The notes: generated from the letters alone by a model not told the origin. A DNA stretch of 64,000 nt from Ctenosaura bakeri (GCA_948474755.1 CAOLHI010000651.1:930001-994000); one strand, 5' to 3'. Counted from the first letter of the stretch, positions 23,003-35,171 are shown. A program made the numbers and translations.

Positions 23003-25405
23003 TTAGATAAGTCTCTCCTCATAGGGCATGGCTTCCAGGCCTCTCACCATTTTGGTCACCCTCCTCTGGACTTGCTCCAGCTTGACCATGTCCTTTTTGA
23101 ATTGGGGTGCCCAGAACTGGACACAGTATTCCAAATGAGGCCTAACCAAAGCAGAGTAGAGTGGTACCAGTACCTCCCTCGATCTAGACACCATACTCCT
23201 ATTGATGCAGCCGAGAATTGCATTGGCTTTCTTGGCTGCCGCATCACACTGCTGACTCATGTTCAGCTTGTGGTCTATGAAGACTCCTAGATCCCTTTCA
23301 CACGTACTGCTATCCAGCCACGTGTCCCCCATTCTATATTTCTGTATTCCATTTTTTCTACCTAAGTGTAGGACCTTACACTTCTCTCTGTTGAATTTCA
23401 TTTTGTTCACCTTGGCCCAGCTCTCCAATCTATCCAGGTCTTTTTGAATTTTGATCTTGTCCTCTGGCGTATTAGCAACCCCTCCCAATTTGGTATCATC
23501 TGCAAATTTGATGAGCATGCCCTCTATTCCTTCACCCAAGTCATTGATAAAAATGTTGAACAGCACTGGACCCAGGACAGAACCCTGTGGCACCCCGCCA
23601 GTCACTTCTCTCCAGGATGAAAAGCAGTCATTTGTGATCACCCTTTGGGTTTGGTCGGTCAACCAATTACAAATCCAACTAACAGTAGCCCTGTCCAGCC
23701 CACATTTTACTAGCTTCATTGCAAGAATGTCATGGGGAACTTTGTCAAAGGCCTTACTGAAATTGAGATATGCTACATCCACAGCATTCCCTTCATCTAT
23801 CAAGCTAGTAACTCTATCATAAAAAGAGATAAGATTAGTCTGGCATGACCTATTTTTGAGAAATCCATGTTGGCTTCTCGTGATTACCACATTGCTTTCT
23901 AAATGTTTAGAAACTGACTGCTATATGATCTGCTCCAGGATCTGTCTGGGTACTGATGTCAGGCTGAGTGGGCAATAATTATTTGGGTCCTCTTTTTTTC
24001 CCTTCTTGAAGATGGGGATAACATTTGCTGTCTTCCAGTCTGCTGGAACTTCTCCTGTCCTCCAAGATTTCTCAAAGATTATAGCAAGTGGTTCTGAAAT
24101 GACCTCTGCCAGCTCTTTTAATATCCTAGGATGCAATTCATCTGGCCCTGGAGACTTGAATTCACCCAGTGTGGCCAGGTATTCCTGTACCACCTCTCTA
24201 CCTATTATGTGCCTCATTTTCTCTGCTTCCTCACCTGCTCCCCAGCCGCCAGGTTGAGTGCATGTATTCTTCTGAGAAAAAACTGAGGCAAAGAAGGTGA
24301 TAAGTAGTTCTGCCTTTTCTCTTCCTCCTGTGAGTAATTCACCATCTTCTCTGCGCAGTGACCCTATCGTCTCCTTCTTTTTCCTTTTGCTGCGGACATA
24401 TTTTAAAAAGCCCTTTTTATTGTTTTTAATGTCTCTGGCCAGCCTAAGTTTGTTCTGTGCTTTAGCCTTTCTGACTTCCTCCCTACATCTCCTGGCTACT
24501 TGCTTAAATTCTTCTTTGGTGGTTTCCCCCTTCTTCCATTTCCTATACATGTTTCTCTTAACACTCAGCTCAGCTGAGAGTTCTTTAGTCAACCATTCTG
24601 ATTTCTTCAGATGCCTTCCATTTTCCCCCCTTATCGGCACAGTTTTAGACTGTGCCTTCAGTATCTCCCTTTTAAGGAACTCCCATGTCTCCTGAACTCC
24701 TTTCCCTTTCACTATTCCTGACCACGGAATTCCAGCCAGCAGCTCCTTAAGTTTACAGAAGTCTGCTTTTTTAAAATCTAAGATGAGTGTCTGGCTACAC
24801 TTATCTTTTCCTTCCCACTGAATGCCAAATTCCAATAGGGCATGGTCACTCCCCCCTAAAGATCCAACCACTTCTACCTCATTCACAAGGTCATCCCTGT
24901 TGGTCAGGATCAGATCTAGAATATTTGATCCCCTTGTGGCCTCTCCCACCTTCTGGACCATGAAATTGTCTGCAAGACAAGCAAGAAACTTGCTGGACCT
25001 TGCTGTCTTGGCAGAGTTTGACTGCTAGCATATATCTGGGTAATTGAAATCTCCTATCATTACTGTATCTCTCCTCTTTGAATGTGCAGTCATTTGGTTG
25101 AGGAAGGTGTCATCCAAGTCCTCAGCCTGGGTTGGAGGTCTGTAGTAAACCCCCACCAGAATATCCCTATTGTTTCTTGCTGCCTTAATTCTTACCCAAA
25201 TGCTCTCGACTTGGCTTTCTGGATTTAAGTCCTGGATCTCTTCACAGGTGAAAACATCCTTGACATACAAGGCTACTCCTCCTCCTTTCTTGTTTGGTCT
25301 ATTTTTAACAAAATAGGCTATACCCCTCTATTCCTATATTCCAATCATGAGACTCATCCCACCAGGTCTCAGTGATGCCTATCAAATCATATTTATTTTG
25401 TTGTA
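23003..25405 (-). pseudogene. CR1 ORF2 (endonuclease-reverse transcriptase), inactive
   Basis: ORF2 of CR1 encodes the apurinic-type endonuclease and reverse transcriptase that drive target-primed insertion. Read on the minus strand: endonuclease from ITETWWDESHDWN (about 25385-25345) to GDFN at 25054-25043; a linker; reverse transcriptase with LSLTSV near 23950, the AFDKVPHD block at 23770-23729, [10 protein letters not shown] at 23596-23567 and an intact catalytic FADD at 23506-23495. Breaks: one extra T near 25307-25312 shifts the frame, and in-frame TAG codons stand at 25027-25025 and 23923-23921. The first TAG lies where related copies have Trp (TGG), so one G-to-A change explains it. 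The N-terminal endonuclease and ORF1 are missing. Apart from these it is remarkably well preserved, indicating a fairly recent insertion. Confidence 0.85.
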
Positions 25406-25476
25406 CTATCATATATATCTATATATATCTATATATCATATATCATATGTATCTATATATCATATGTATCTATATA
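25404..25476. repeat. ATATCT/ATAC-type microsatellite at CR1 5' junction
   Basis: Irregular units of TATATATC and CATATGTATC directly abut the truncated 5' end of the CR1. Confidence 0.8.
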
Positions 25477-28400
25477 TCCTGTACATTATGGTTCTTCTAA
25501 TGTTGCCATCTGTGATCTGTAAAAGACAACTAATCACATATTATAAAAATATCCAAACACATACATACCTTAAAACATCATATTCATCTTCTAAACATAT
25601 TTTGACTTCTTTTGTAATAGCTGCTGGGTGATATTTCCTCTTCTCATGTCAATCCTGCTCATCTTTTTCTCACTCTGTTCTACTTCCTATATTACATTTC
25701 TTCGTTATGTAAATTATACCTCTTTCCTAAATCATTTTCGTTTATATTCATCTTATCTTTCTTCTAACTTCTTCCAATTAATAGTCTAATTTAGTAGCAA
25801 TGTTTTTTTAAAAATGACAGCTTATATTACACAGCACATTTTGATTTCACTTGCTCACATTTAGTACTTTACACACATTTCTCTGCTTATTAACCAATGA
25901 AAAATTCTATTGCCACAATCTACAGATTTGTCAAGCCGAAGTATATAAATCATGGCAAACTTAGTGCATGTTACTTGAATAGGGAGATATGATCTTACAT
26001 CCCATCTTTTCAATTTAACAGAATTACAACCTGTTCCTAAGGGCCAGCACACTCTGTCCCCAGAGCAGATTTGAATGAGTACAAGTAACCAAATACTGCT
26101 AACCACAAACCATATGTTGAGGAGATGAAAGAGAGGACATGGCTTTATCTTTAATGGAAAGTGGCATTTTGGCACATACAGCTTGTCATGTCATAGTTTT
26201 GCAGGGGTAACACAAAACAGAACTATCAAAGTTCCCTCTTTTGTGTAGAATATGAGAGGCTAACTTTTTAGGCTCCTGTTTTTCTTCTTCAAATCAGGTC
26301 AAAATCAGAGTCAAAGAAAAAAATCTTTTTATTTCAGTGCCTCAGGACCAGTTGTTTGGTCACCACAAGAGTTCTGAGCATACCAAGAGTTAGTAACACA
26401 ATGGCCTGGCAAAGTTACTTTTTTGTCCTATACTTCCAGCCAACACAGCTTCAGGGAAGTCTCCAAAATTAGCTTTATCCAGACATTCATGTCAACCCAC
26501 AAAGGATGGAAACTGTTTTATGAAGTCCAGCTCCCACAAACCTGGTAGTGTGGGAAACTATGGCTTAGTAGTTAATTGGGCATATGGTGAAACAGTTCCA
26601 TTCACCTTGAATTACCAGGGAGGAAGATTAATTGTTTATAACAAAGCTAGTCTTCTAAAATGCTTCTGAAAGGAAACCAAAGCACTAAACATATAGGGGT
26701 TATATCATTCATTAGTCTGGGTTTTAGGGCATGGCAGCTAATGGAACAAATACTACCCAATAAATACCCAGTGTCCCAAGGAGGAATGTCTAATAGGATT
26801 TTTAAATGAGTAGCAGTCATTTTGGTGCCTATCATCTTTCATGGGAAAAATCCATCTACTGGCGTCTTCAGTTATTCTTCAATTAGTAGCAGATTCTTTG
26901 TACAGTTATTGCTATGGTCTCACTCCCACCCACCCTAAGTAATTTAACAAATTACATTCTGTTTCCCTGTGGCTGGAAATTTCCGAGATCACAGTGTTTG
27001 CACCCAGTGTACAATGTTTCTTGTCTGATGTACTTAGATAAACTCTCTTTTAATGTGCTGGCAAAACAGACCCTGAATTTCTGTGGGGATACTATGTTCT
27101 TTTTTGTTGGAAGTATTGACTTAAAGTAAGGTAAAGTCTGCAGTTCAGGGTCAATGGCTGAACAATGACAAGATGTTTTTTGTTTTTTTAAGAAATACAA
27201 CTTTCCCCAGATAGAGTAAGCAAGTATTATTTATCATTCTGTAGCAGAGTATTATTTTTAAAAAAAAAAAAAAATAAGGCACTGGAGTGCTTAAGCTTTT
27301 CATCCTGAATTTCTCCCTGTTAATGTTAGAGCCAACAACCCAAGCTCTATGCAAAAGAATAAATGGACATAAATCTGACATGAGAAATAGCAGGATCCAA
27401 AAATCAGTGAAGAACAATTCAGCCTCATCAGAAATTGTTGCTGACCTTAAGCTGGTCATTATGGAACAAAGAAACTTCAAAGGAAGACTAAAGTAACAGT
27501 TCAGCCAGAAGACCCATTCTATTGCCTTAGATTTGAATCAGGACAACAGTTTCTAATCACGCTACATGGATTAATTAACTTACCTTCTGCCAGGATGACT
27601 CTCATTTACAACAGTTTAGTGAAGGACCAATATTAATAATGTGGTTGCCACTAGCAGAACTCTCTGCATTTCATTGCCCTCTGATCTCAGTTTAACATCC
27701 TACCTGTGGCCATGCGTATTGTATATATTCATAAAATTCTGGATTGCGGTCCATGCATCTGATGAAATTTCAGGGCCAAAGCCTGAGATCTATAATCAAC
27801 CCCTTTGGAAAAAACAGAAGTCAAACTCTAGTGATGTTATTAAGCATGATAGGTGATATATTGACCACAGTTGCACAAAATATGCATTTCAAACAAAAAA
27901 ACTTAAGTTTAAGTAATGAGAAATACTAATGTATGCGTGCATATATACATGCTCATTTTTCAAGGCAGTGCTCTAATTTAGAGATCTTTCATTCCCTGTG
28001 GATGGGAGAAGAGAGGCCAGGCCCTAAGATCTAGAAATCCTATACAGGAATTTCATTTTCATCTCTTCAGCAAATGGTTCGTTGTCAGCAGAATGGTATG
28101 GCTGCCTCTTTGGACTTCTCCTTTTCCTTCTTCTTCTTCTTTTTTTTTAAAAAAACAACCCAGCACTCTCAGTATTTTTTGGCTGCAATTTGTTCCTCTA
28201 ATCATAGCTTAGTATGATACACTTGACACCTGTAGGCAAAAATATTTCATGGTATAAAAGTAAAAAATGATCACCAAATGATACCTGCCAATCTAGCTGT
28301 AACTTCAAACAGAGGCACAAGGACCAGCAAAAATGCTGCCAACTCTTGGTGGAATTATCTTTCCCTATATAAGGAACATATTAGTACAAGTCTAAGTATA

Positions 28401-28624
28401 AATGAATGAACGGGAATGCCTGACTTCTTTTCTTCTATGATTGAGGATTCAAAGGATCTGTTAAAAGTCTGATTTTTCTAAAGTTCAGAGGTAAGACAAA
28501 AGTGTACCAAGAGGTAGGGTTGTCTCCAGTTTTTGTTTTTAGTGTGCCGTTGGATAAAAATGTGCAATTTGAAAAAAAAGTTGCTGTTTGAAAACTGATA
28601 ATTTGCAGTTAGAAAAAGATTACT
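25477..28624. other. Unannotated stretch, 3.1 kb
   Basis: A/T-rich at 25480-25860, otherwise ordinary. A 15-base A run lies at about 27261-27275. No gene, splice-flanked exon or named repeat recognised. It is the longest repeat-poor block in the window, so old unrecognised repeats or conserved non-coding DNA could hide here. Confidence 0.45.
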
Positions 28625-29281
28625 CAGGTTTAGTATCCCTTAATCAAAACGCTTGGGACCAGAAAAGTTTCATATTTCAGATTTTTTTTTAAAAAAAATT
28701 GGAATACATGTATGTACATAAAATACAGTACTCTACAGAAGATCTCTGAGAAGCCTGCGAATGAATGAGCAGGAGTGCAGCAGCCTCTGCCTCAAAGGCA
28801 GAAATCAGTGGCTGGCAGGCTCCTTGGAGGTGTCCTGTACAGTACTGTATTTTTTAAAATAGAGGTATCAGGTCCCTTATGTCCTCAGTCTTTCAGATCC
28901 CCAGTTTCTCTCTAGCCTCACCTCTCATACACAACATAGGTAGTGAATGAATGAGACATGAGGCTGGAGGGAGATGTGGGGATCTATGAAATGGTGGGAG
29001 GTGTGGATCTGTACCAAGCACTAGACTTGGATTGTCACCATTTCACAGATCCTCATTTCTGTCTCTAGCCTCATACTCTCTCCAGCCTTCCATCTCATTT
29101 GTTTGCTACCCATGTTGTATATGAGATGCAAGGCTGGAGAGAGACTGAGGATCTGAGAGAAAAACAAGCAGGACCACCACTGCCACAACTTTAAGGGTCG
29201 ATGCTGGTGGCTAGAGGTAAAAAGATTCAATTTTTGGAGATTTTGGGGTTTTAGATTTCTGGAGTAGGAATGCCCAACCTG
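28625..29281. mobile_element. Tigger-like (Tc1/mariner group) element remnant
   Basis: 657 bp. Left CAGGTTTAGTATCCCTTAAT with GCTTGGGACCAGAAAAG just inside; right TTTCTGGAGTAGGAATGCCC followed by AACCTG and TA. These match the inverted ends and subterminal wording of Tigger-type elements (CAGGTTGAGTATCCCTTA). A TA follows the right end; on the left a TA lies two bases further out. The interior has paired blocks (AGCCTCACCTCTCAT, GAGACATGAGGCTGG, AGCCTCATACTCTC, GCAAGGCTGGAGAG). No transposase frame. Confidence 0.65.
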
Positions 29282-29370
29282 TATTTATCAGGCAATCTTG
29301 GTGAAATCTGAATAAGTCTAGTTTGGGATTTACATTGCAGCATGACCTACTTGAATCATCTTGTTAATCA

Positions 29371-29440
29371 GAGAATGATAGCATCATGAAAATGAAAGGA
29401 ATCACAAGGGCCATTTAGTCCAATCTCCTGCCATGCAGGA
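29371..29440 (-). repeat. CR1 3' end fragment, minus strand
   Basis: CACAAGGGCCATTTAGTCCA and CTCCTGCCATGCAGGAAG match the CR1 3' UTR as seen at 22640-22695; only about 70 bp survive. Confidence 0.55.
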
Positions 29441-30371
29441 AGACACAGGAAGTGAATAAGAAACTAAGGCAGAATTATAAATGAAGCATTGTGTTTGGCT
29501 TTTTGAGGGGCAACAGAAATATCTGCTTTAAAGTGGTTCTGTCTCACTCTACAAAGTTGTATGCATTTCCTTCTCTACATTCCACTAAGCAAGCAGGAAG
29601 ATGGGATTGTAGAAAAATAGGTGGGAAAACTACCTTGAAGAGGAAGTGATTGAGAATGGAGGGGAACCAGTTGGGAGCAAGGTTGTCATACCCGTCTCTG
29701 CCATCTCCGCTTCCCATTGGTGTTCTCTGGTGAGTTATTTTGTGGGGTGAAACAGCTGACATGGATCTTTTTGAACACATTTGTATACAATTTCATTTTG
29801 GCCCTTTTGTGAGTTTATCCTAACAGTTTCCCGTTTACTGTCTGCATTTTCATGCCTTTGATCACTTGTTTTGAGACTCACTGCTCACCTCTCTTGCTGC
29901 CATTTCCCTGATATATGCCTCTCATCTGCAATTTAAGGTCTTGCTTTCTGTTTCTTTCTTTTTACTCTGCTGACTAGAAAACATCAGTCTCCTTGCTAGT
30001 TCCTTCATTTCTGTTCTCTGACAACCTATTTTTTCCATAATATAGTTATAGTTATAGAGAATTCTACAATTTCTTCTGGCTTTGTTAAGAGATGATAGGT
30101 TACAAACAAGCTTCAAAGTCAATGTTTGAATGCTTGAGGACAAAATGTGGCTTAAAATGTGTGCCTGTTGGAAACATATCAGAGAGGCCTGTTTAGATGC
30201 AATCAGGAAAAATGCTGGCTGTGAAAACATTAGCTATTGTTGAAGATTAATATAGTTATAGTAAGGAAAAAATAGCAAACCAAATGCCATAGTGAACCTT
30301 GTCGATGGAAGAGATATCTCCCTTCCATCTTCTGTTTCTCTAAGCAACTGCCAGCCCCTACTGATTTAAAG
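29441..30371. other. Unannotated stretch
   Basis: No gene or repeat recognised. Confidence 0.4.
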
Positions 30372-30499
30372 CAGGAGTGTGGAATGCATAGCACTCCAGA
30401 TGTTGATTCCCATCATCTCACACTAAAGGCCATGCTACCATGAGATGGTGGATCCCGGTGTCCAACAACATCTGGAAGGCCATATGCTCCCTATCCCTG
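30372..30499. mobile_element. Palindromic hAT-type MITE, family G
   Basis: Ends CAGGAGTGTGGAATGC and GCTCCCTATCCCTG form an imperfect inverted repeat; inside, CACTCCAGATGTTG pairs with CAACATCTGGAAGG. Flanks ATTTAAAG and CTTAAAAA agree at 5 of 8 bases. Confidence 0.55.
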
Positions 30500-30559
30500 C
30501 TTAAAAAGGATAGGCGCTCCTGGCATGAGAAGCATCTGTATGCACAATGCATGAGATCA

Positions 30560-31815
30560 TATAGACTAACAGAATTGTAAAGTTAGAAGGGACAGGTGGA
30601 CCATCTTGTCCAACCCTTTGCCAGGCATAAAATTTAACGTTTATTTAAATACCTTCAATGAAAGATGGTCCACTATCCTCTGAGATAGTTTATTTCACTG
30701 TTGAATTGTTAGCATTAGTTAATGCCTTTTAAAGTCTAGTTGAAATCTTTCTTGTAATTTCAATCCACTGGTTCAGATACTGAGCTCTAGTGAAGCATCA
30801 TAAATTAAGCTTTTCCCATTTTTCATACAATAGCCTTTCAGAAATTTGAAGATCACTATCATATCATCTCTCAGTCATCTTTTTTTCTAGCTCAAACATG
30901 CCCAACTTCCTCAACTATCACTCAATGGTCTTTGTTTCTAGAAACTTTACCATCTTTGTTCTTCATCTCTTGACATGTTCCAGCTTTTCTATCACCTTCT
31001 TAAACTATGCTGCCCAGAATTGGACATCTCAAGGTGAGGTCTGTTTGAAGTGGAATGGAGTGATACTATTAGTTCCCTTCATCTGAACATTATTGATGCA
31101 GCCTGGAATTGCATCTGGTTTTTGAGAATGGGGTCTGCATCACACTACTGACCAATGTTTATCTTGTGGTGTACTGACACTCCTACATCCTTTTCATGTG
31201 CCCTTTCTGCAGCTTACTGGACCCTGGCTGCATCCCATAGGGATCTCGATAGAGTCTCTTCCAGGAGGGGAGCGCGACAGGAGTGTTCCCCACCACACCA
31301 GCTACCTCTGTGAATGGGGGAAGCATGATGGTGCCACTTCTTCCTTCCATAGTGCAGCCGAGCACAGTCCTAGGCTGCACTGGGGCAGGAAGTGCAGCCA
31401 TTGTGCTTTGAGAACCTCCACACCTAAGATAAGTGCAGGAGGGCGTCAGAAGGGCTGCACGATTGCTGGTCATTGCTGGGTAAAACCCGTCAATGATTTG
31501 CCAGGCAATTGTGCTACCTGGGGACGGGAGAATGATGAGACCTGGACAAATCATACATAAGCGTCATCCAGGTCCCATCCTTCTCCTGTCCCTAATACAG
31601 GACAACAACGTCCTGTGGAAAGGGCCATACACACTGCTGCCAAGCCAACGGTTACCCATTCTGAATTTCTGCATTTGCTTTATCTATTTTATATTTATTC
31701 CTGTTGAAATTCATACTGTTAGTTTTGGCCCAGTCTTCCAACTTGTTGAAGTCATCTTGAATTCTGATTCTGTCTTCTGAGGTTTTAGCTACCATGCCTA
31801 GTTTGATGTTATTTG
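30560..31815 (-). mobile_element. Old CR1/L3-type LINE fragment, minus strand, split by MITE
   Basis: The left end resembles the CR1 3' UTR (GTTAGAAGGGACAGGTGGAC, TTGTCCAACCCTTTGCC). Further right the plus strand shows complements of the CR1 coding tail and reverse transcriptase: GCTGCCCAGAATTGGAC, TGATGCAGCCTGGAATTGCA, then past the MITE TTTGGCCCAGTCTTCCAAC and CTGATTCTGTCTTCTGAGG. Far more diverged than the copy at 22611, so much older. The gene is broken throughout. Confidence 0.65.
31199..31626. mobile_element. MITE, family A1, inside old CR1
   Basis: 428 bp, TGCCCTTTCTGCAGC to CTGTGGAAAGGGCC (first G of GGCC changed to T). ATG at 31196-31198 and ATA at 31627-31629 are the presumed 3-bp duplication with one change. 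CR1 sequence runs CCTTTTCATG left of it and CACACTGCTGCCAAGCC right of it, matching one contiguous CR1 segment. Confidence 0.75.
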
Positions 31816-32130
31816 TGTATTAATGAACATATAGGGTGACTGTTTAGACTGCAGATGGAGAAACTGTGACTTGTAGACTATATGTATTTGTCTATCCCAT
31901 TTTTTGCAGTCCCTAACTCCCAAGGCCTGAACTTCTCCCCTCAATTTTGAGCATTGAAAACACGTTGGAAAAGGTCAGGTCCAATTCTAGTGCCCCCACT
32001 AGAAATGGCAGATTTGCTTACCCTGTTCCTCCTAAAATGTCTCAACAAACCCAGAAATCACAACACCAAATTACCTCATATTATGTTTTTTTTTCTTTTT
32101 TTGGGCCGATATTTGGCCAGAATTCTTTCA
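31816..32130. other. Unannotated stretch
   Basis: No gene or repeat recognised. Confidence 0.4.
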
Positions 32131-32370
32131 TAGTGCAGAACTGTAGCTCTTTAACACCACTTTAATTGCTATGGTTCTATTCTCTGCAGCATTGGAATTT
32201 GTAATTTTGTGAGATATTTAGAATTATTTACCAGAGAGCTCTTGCCCCTTGCCAAGCTATAAATCCCAGGTTTCTGGATGATGGCAGTTAAATAGTACCA
32301 AGCAGCAGTAATGGCAGTTAAAGTAGTACCAAAGCAGCAAGAATTATTCAGGGTGAAAAAGCCCATGGTG
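32131..32370. mobile_element. Diverged family C MITE
   Basis: CATAGTGCAGAACTGTAGC, CACTTTAATTGCTATGGTTC, ATTTAGAATTATTTACCAGAG and ATGGCAGTTAAAGTAGTACC follow family C order. ATGGCAGTTAAA(G)TAGTACCAA is present twice (32282, 32310), a local duplication. Confidence 0.5.
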
Positions 32371-32570
32371 CAGCCTGCTGTAGGAATAAAAACTGGTTCT
32401 CATGCCTAGCCCAGATGATCCACTCCTGATTTAGATTGTCTAAGCAATCTCTCACACACCTGCCAACATTTCAGAGAGGAAGATAGGGCCAGACTTGCAT
32501 ATGTCTAATATCCTTATTTTTACACAAATGAACACCGGCCAAAATATCCAATCCCCCCACTACACACACA

Positions 32571-33252
32571 TGTTGTTGTTAGGGTGGTGGTGATAGTGGT
32601 TGTGGGCATGTGACTTCAGGTCCCCTGTGGACTTATGGTGACCCCATGAATTTCACAATGCTTTCTTAGACAAGAATGACTCAAAACTGATTTTCCAAAC
32701 CAGCTTCAAACTATGGAAACTCTGTGAATGAAAGATCTTGAAGAACCCCAGTCATCAAAACCTCTGCTTGGGACATGCAAGGAAAAAGCCATGGTGTCTT
32801 TTATTGAGTCAATCCATCTGAGCACATGGCTTTTTCCTTGCATGTCCCAAGCAGAGATTTTGATGACTGGGTTCTTCTAGATCTTTCATTCACAGAGTTC
32901 CCATAGTTTGAAGCTGGTTTGGAAAATCAGTTTTGAGTCATTCTTGTCTAAGAAAGCATTGTGAAATTCATGGGGTCACCATAAGTCCACAGGGGACCTG
33001 AAGTCACATGCCCACAACCACTATCACCATCACCCTAACACAGCATTCCATTTTATCAAGCATTATTAATGTTTCCGATGAGTCATGTTGTCTCACAATG
33101 TATACAAAGTATGATAACCTCAGTTTGAGTCATTTTGGCTTCTAGTGAGAGTCTTGGCTTGATTTGCTCTTGGACCCATTTATTTGTCTTTGTGCTGGTC
33201 CATGGTATCCACAGAACTGTCCTCCACATCACACACATTCCATATTGCTAAA
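32571..33252 (-). mobile_element. BovB/RTE-like LINE 3' fragment with internal inverted repeat
   Basis: The right part (33042-33252) reads as the reverse complement of BovB coding tail and UTR, with GAGTCATGTTGTCTCACAA, AAGTATGATAACCTCAGTT and TTTGGCTTCTAGTGAGAG. A short BovB-like piece, TTATTGAGTCAATCCATCTG, lies at 32801-32820 as the spacer of a hairpin. The left part ends with TGTTGTTGTT, the expected complement of the BovB tail. The element is inactive and rearranged. Confidence 0.5.
32576..33041. repeat. Near-perfect inverted repeat, arms about 215 bp
   Basis: Left arm 32576-32794 and right arm 32825-33041 are reverse complements with only about five differences, separated by a 30-base spacer. 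For example CTCTGCTTGGGACATGCAAG (32762) pairs with CTTGCATGTCCCAAGCAGAG (32837), and CAGGTCCCCTGTGGACTTAT pairs with ATAAGTCCACAGGGGACCTG. Arm text includes CTTATGGTGACCCCATGAA, as in BovB or SINE tails. Such a structure would form a long hairpin in single strands or RNA. Confidence 0.85.
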
Positions 33253-34784
33253 ATCTCTTTTCTCCCTGTTAATCATTTAATCGGTCCTGAGGGGACTTCA
33301 GAAATTGCAGGTATGTTAGCTGTGAGGATAGATTAAAGCAGTAGATAGAATGCTGGCATTTTGTGTGGATACATATACATTTACATCTGCTTCAAGATGC
33401 ATTGCTTCATCCCACTGCAAAACAAGAACTTTGTAGGGCTGTGGGAGAGAGCTGAAACTTGAAGAACTTTGATGTCCATGTCTGTGTATGCCTGAACATG
33501 GGAATGGCCATGTTTATTTGAGTTATAGTCCAAAAAAGTAGTACATTCAACCTCTTGTTCATATTATTAAGACTTAAAAAAATCCTTAACATCTCCCACA
33601 AAAACAAACAAACAAACAAACAAAAAACAGAGACAAACTTGGGAGAAAATCTAGTCCCAAAGACAGGTCCCTGTCTGTATCTTTATGCAGAAGGGAGTGT
33701 TCTTAGTTTGTTGGTCAGCGATGCACAATTTCTACTTTAGGTATTTCCTAGCCATCCACATATGGATGTTCAGCATTTAGCAGAGGAACATAGCCAAAAT
33801 TCTGTGGTCAGCTAATTGCAATTATTTTGTCCTAAGCCCAGTGGATTTTGTGTAGGTACTTTGTATTATGACTCTATCTGAGTGGGTTGATCAAGATATC
33901 TTCCAAGTAATCATTGTTGGAAAATCTAGGGGCAGGGCAGAATAATGATGAATTTGTGCTTTCTGAAACAAGCTGCAAATAGAAACAGAGTTGTCCTTTG
34001 GTATTTGCCCTTCACTGATTTTTGAAATGTTATTCTACAAAGGAAAAAAGAAATGCATACAATATGGTAAGTGTACCTAGAAATGCATGTATTACTGAAA
34101 CAAAGCATTATATGAGGGGAAAGGTGCTTGTGAAAAAATGTGCATATTAGGAAAAAGTGCATGCAAAATGCATACAAATTTCCATGCTCACTTAACCCAC
34201 TTCCACAAAACCAAATAGAAATGGGACAGAACAAGCTGAAGGTTGTAAAAAAGAGACAAAGAAAGAAACTGAAATGGACAGATTTACCTATCCTGATTAA
34301 AAACATAGCTAAATTACAGTTTAGACAATCACCATGGATGAATTCACATGAGGCTTTTCTTCCAGTATAAGTAGCTGTAAAATATTACTGAAGAAAAAGT
34401 TGGAAAGAGTAAAAGGCTGTGATGGGTCTTGGTGTTCTGTGTGATTTTGCTGATTTTTTATATTGTCTGAATGAATTTCAAATGTTTTACCTCTTTTATC
34501 ATTGAATGGTTTAACTGTATAGACTGTTCAATTTTTTAAAATAATTTTTATATTTATATTTTTACTGATATTATTACAGTGGGCCTTTCTTTAGCAGCAG
34601 TCTCCACATTTGAAAATTTGAGCATCTGTAACTGCATCACATCCTATACCTAAATGGCAGCAATGCCGTGTACATAAAGCATCCATGGCATGTTGCCACC
34701 ATTCAGTATAATGGGATGCAAGCATGTGCAAATTTCACCATTTGCAGAGGTTTCTGAAACACATGCAAATATAGAGGGCACACT

Positions 34785-34790
<6 letters not shown>
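33253..34790. other. Unannotated stretch
   Basis: A (CAAA)n run lies at 33603-33626. GTGCATATTAGGAAAAAGTG and ATGCATACAAATTTCC near 34040-34190 look like a decayed tandem repeat related to 51590-51690. No gene recognised. Confidence 0.4.

Positions 34791-34844
<54 letters not shown>
34791..34844. repeat. (ATT)n microsatellite
   Basis: Uninterrupted ATT triplets, followed at 34920-35015 by a LINE-tail-like text (AACTGCCTAGAATCCC, GGTGGGATAGAAATGATT). Confidence 0.85.
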
Positions 34845-34845
<1 letters not shown>

Positions 34846-35134
34846 TGCAGCTTACAACAAATTTAAAAACACTTGTAGTTTACAATTCACAAGATACAAA
34901 GTTAAAAATGATATTTTTTATGGCTTTAATCTGTTCTGGTTTGAGCAATTTGTAAACTGCCTAGAATCCCATTATTGGGGAAAAGGTGGGATAGAAATGA
35001 TTAAAATAATAAATACATTTTTGCTCTTGGGTCCAAGAAGGTAATAAGTGAAGATTTACATTATTAGAACAGGAGAGTTTTATATATTCACATCCAGCAC
35101 AAAGTCAACTGAAACTCAGACCAACAACGACACA

Positions 35135-35168
<34 letters not shown>
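35135..35168. repeat. (CA)n microsatellite
   Basis: CA dinucleotides with one interruption. Confidence 0.9.

Positions 35169-35171
<3 letters not shown>

Larger units (their letters stand above)
22611..25405 (-). mobile_element. CR1 LINE, 5'-truncated, minus strand
   Basis: About 2.8 kb, the longest single element here. Its 3' end (low coordinates) carries the CR1 hallmark terminal 8-mers (three ATTCTATG-type units read on the minus strand, 22611-22634). Just inside is the CR1 3' UTR phrase GGTTGGACTGGATGGCC. Upstream lie the C-terminal domain, reverse transcriptase and part of the endonuclease. The 5' cut is near 25405, where the reading stops in an ATAT-rich microsatellite. No clear target duplication, as usual for CR1. 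Confidence 0.9.

Noticed and set aside
22731..23822. Plus-strand frames such as 23451-23822
   Set aside because: They are antisense shadows of the minus-strand CR1 coding region.
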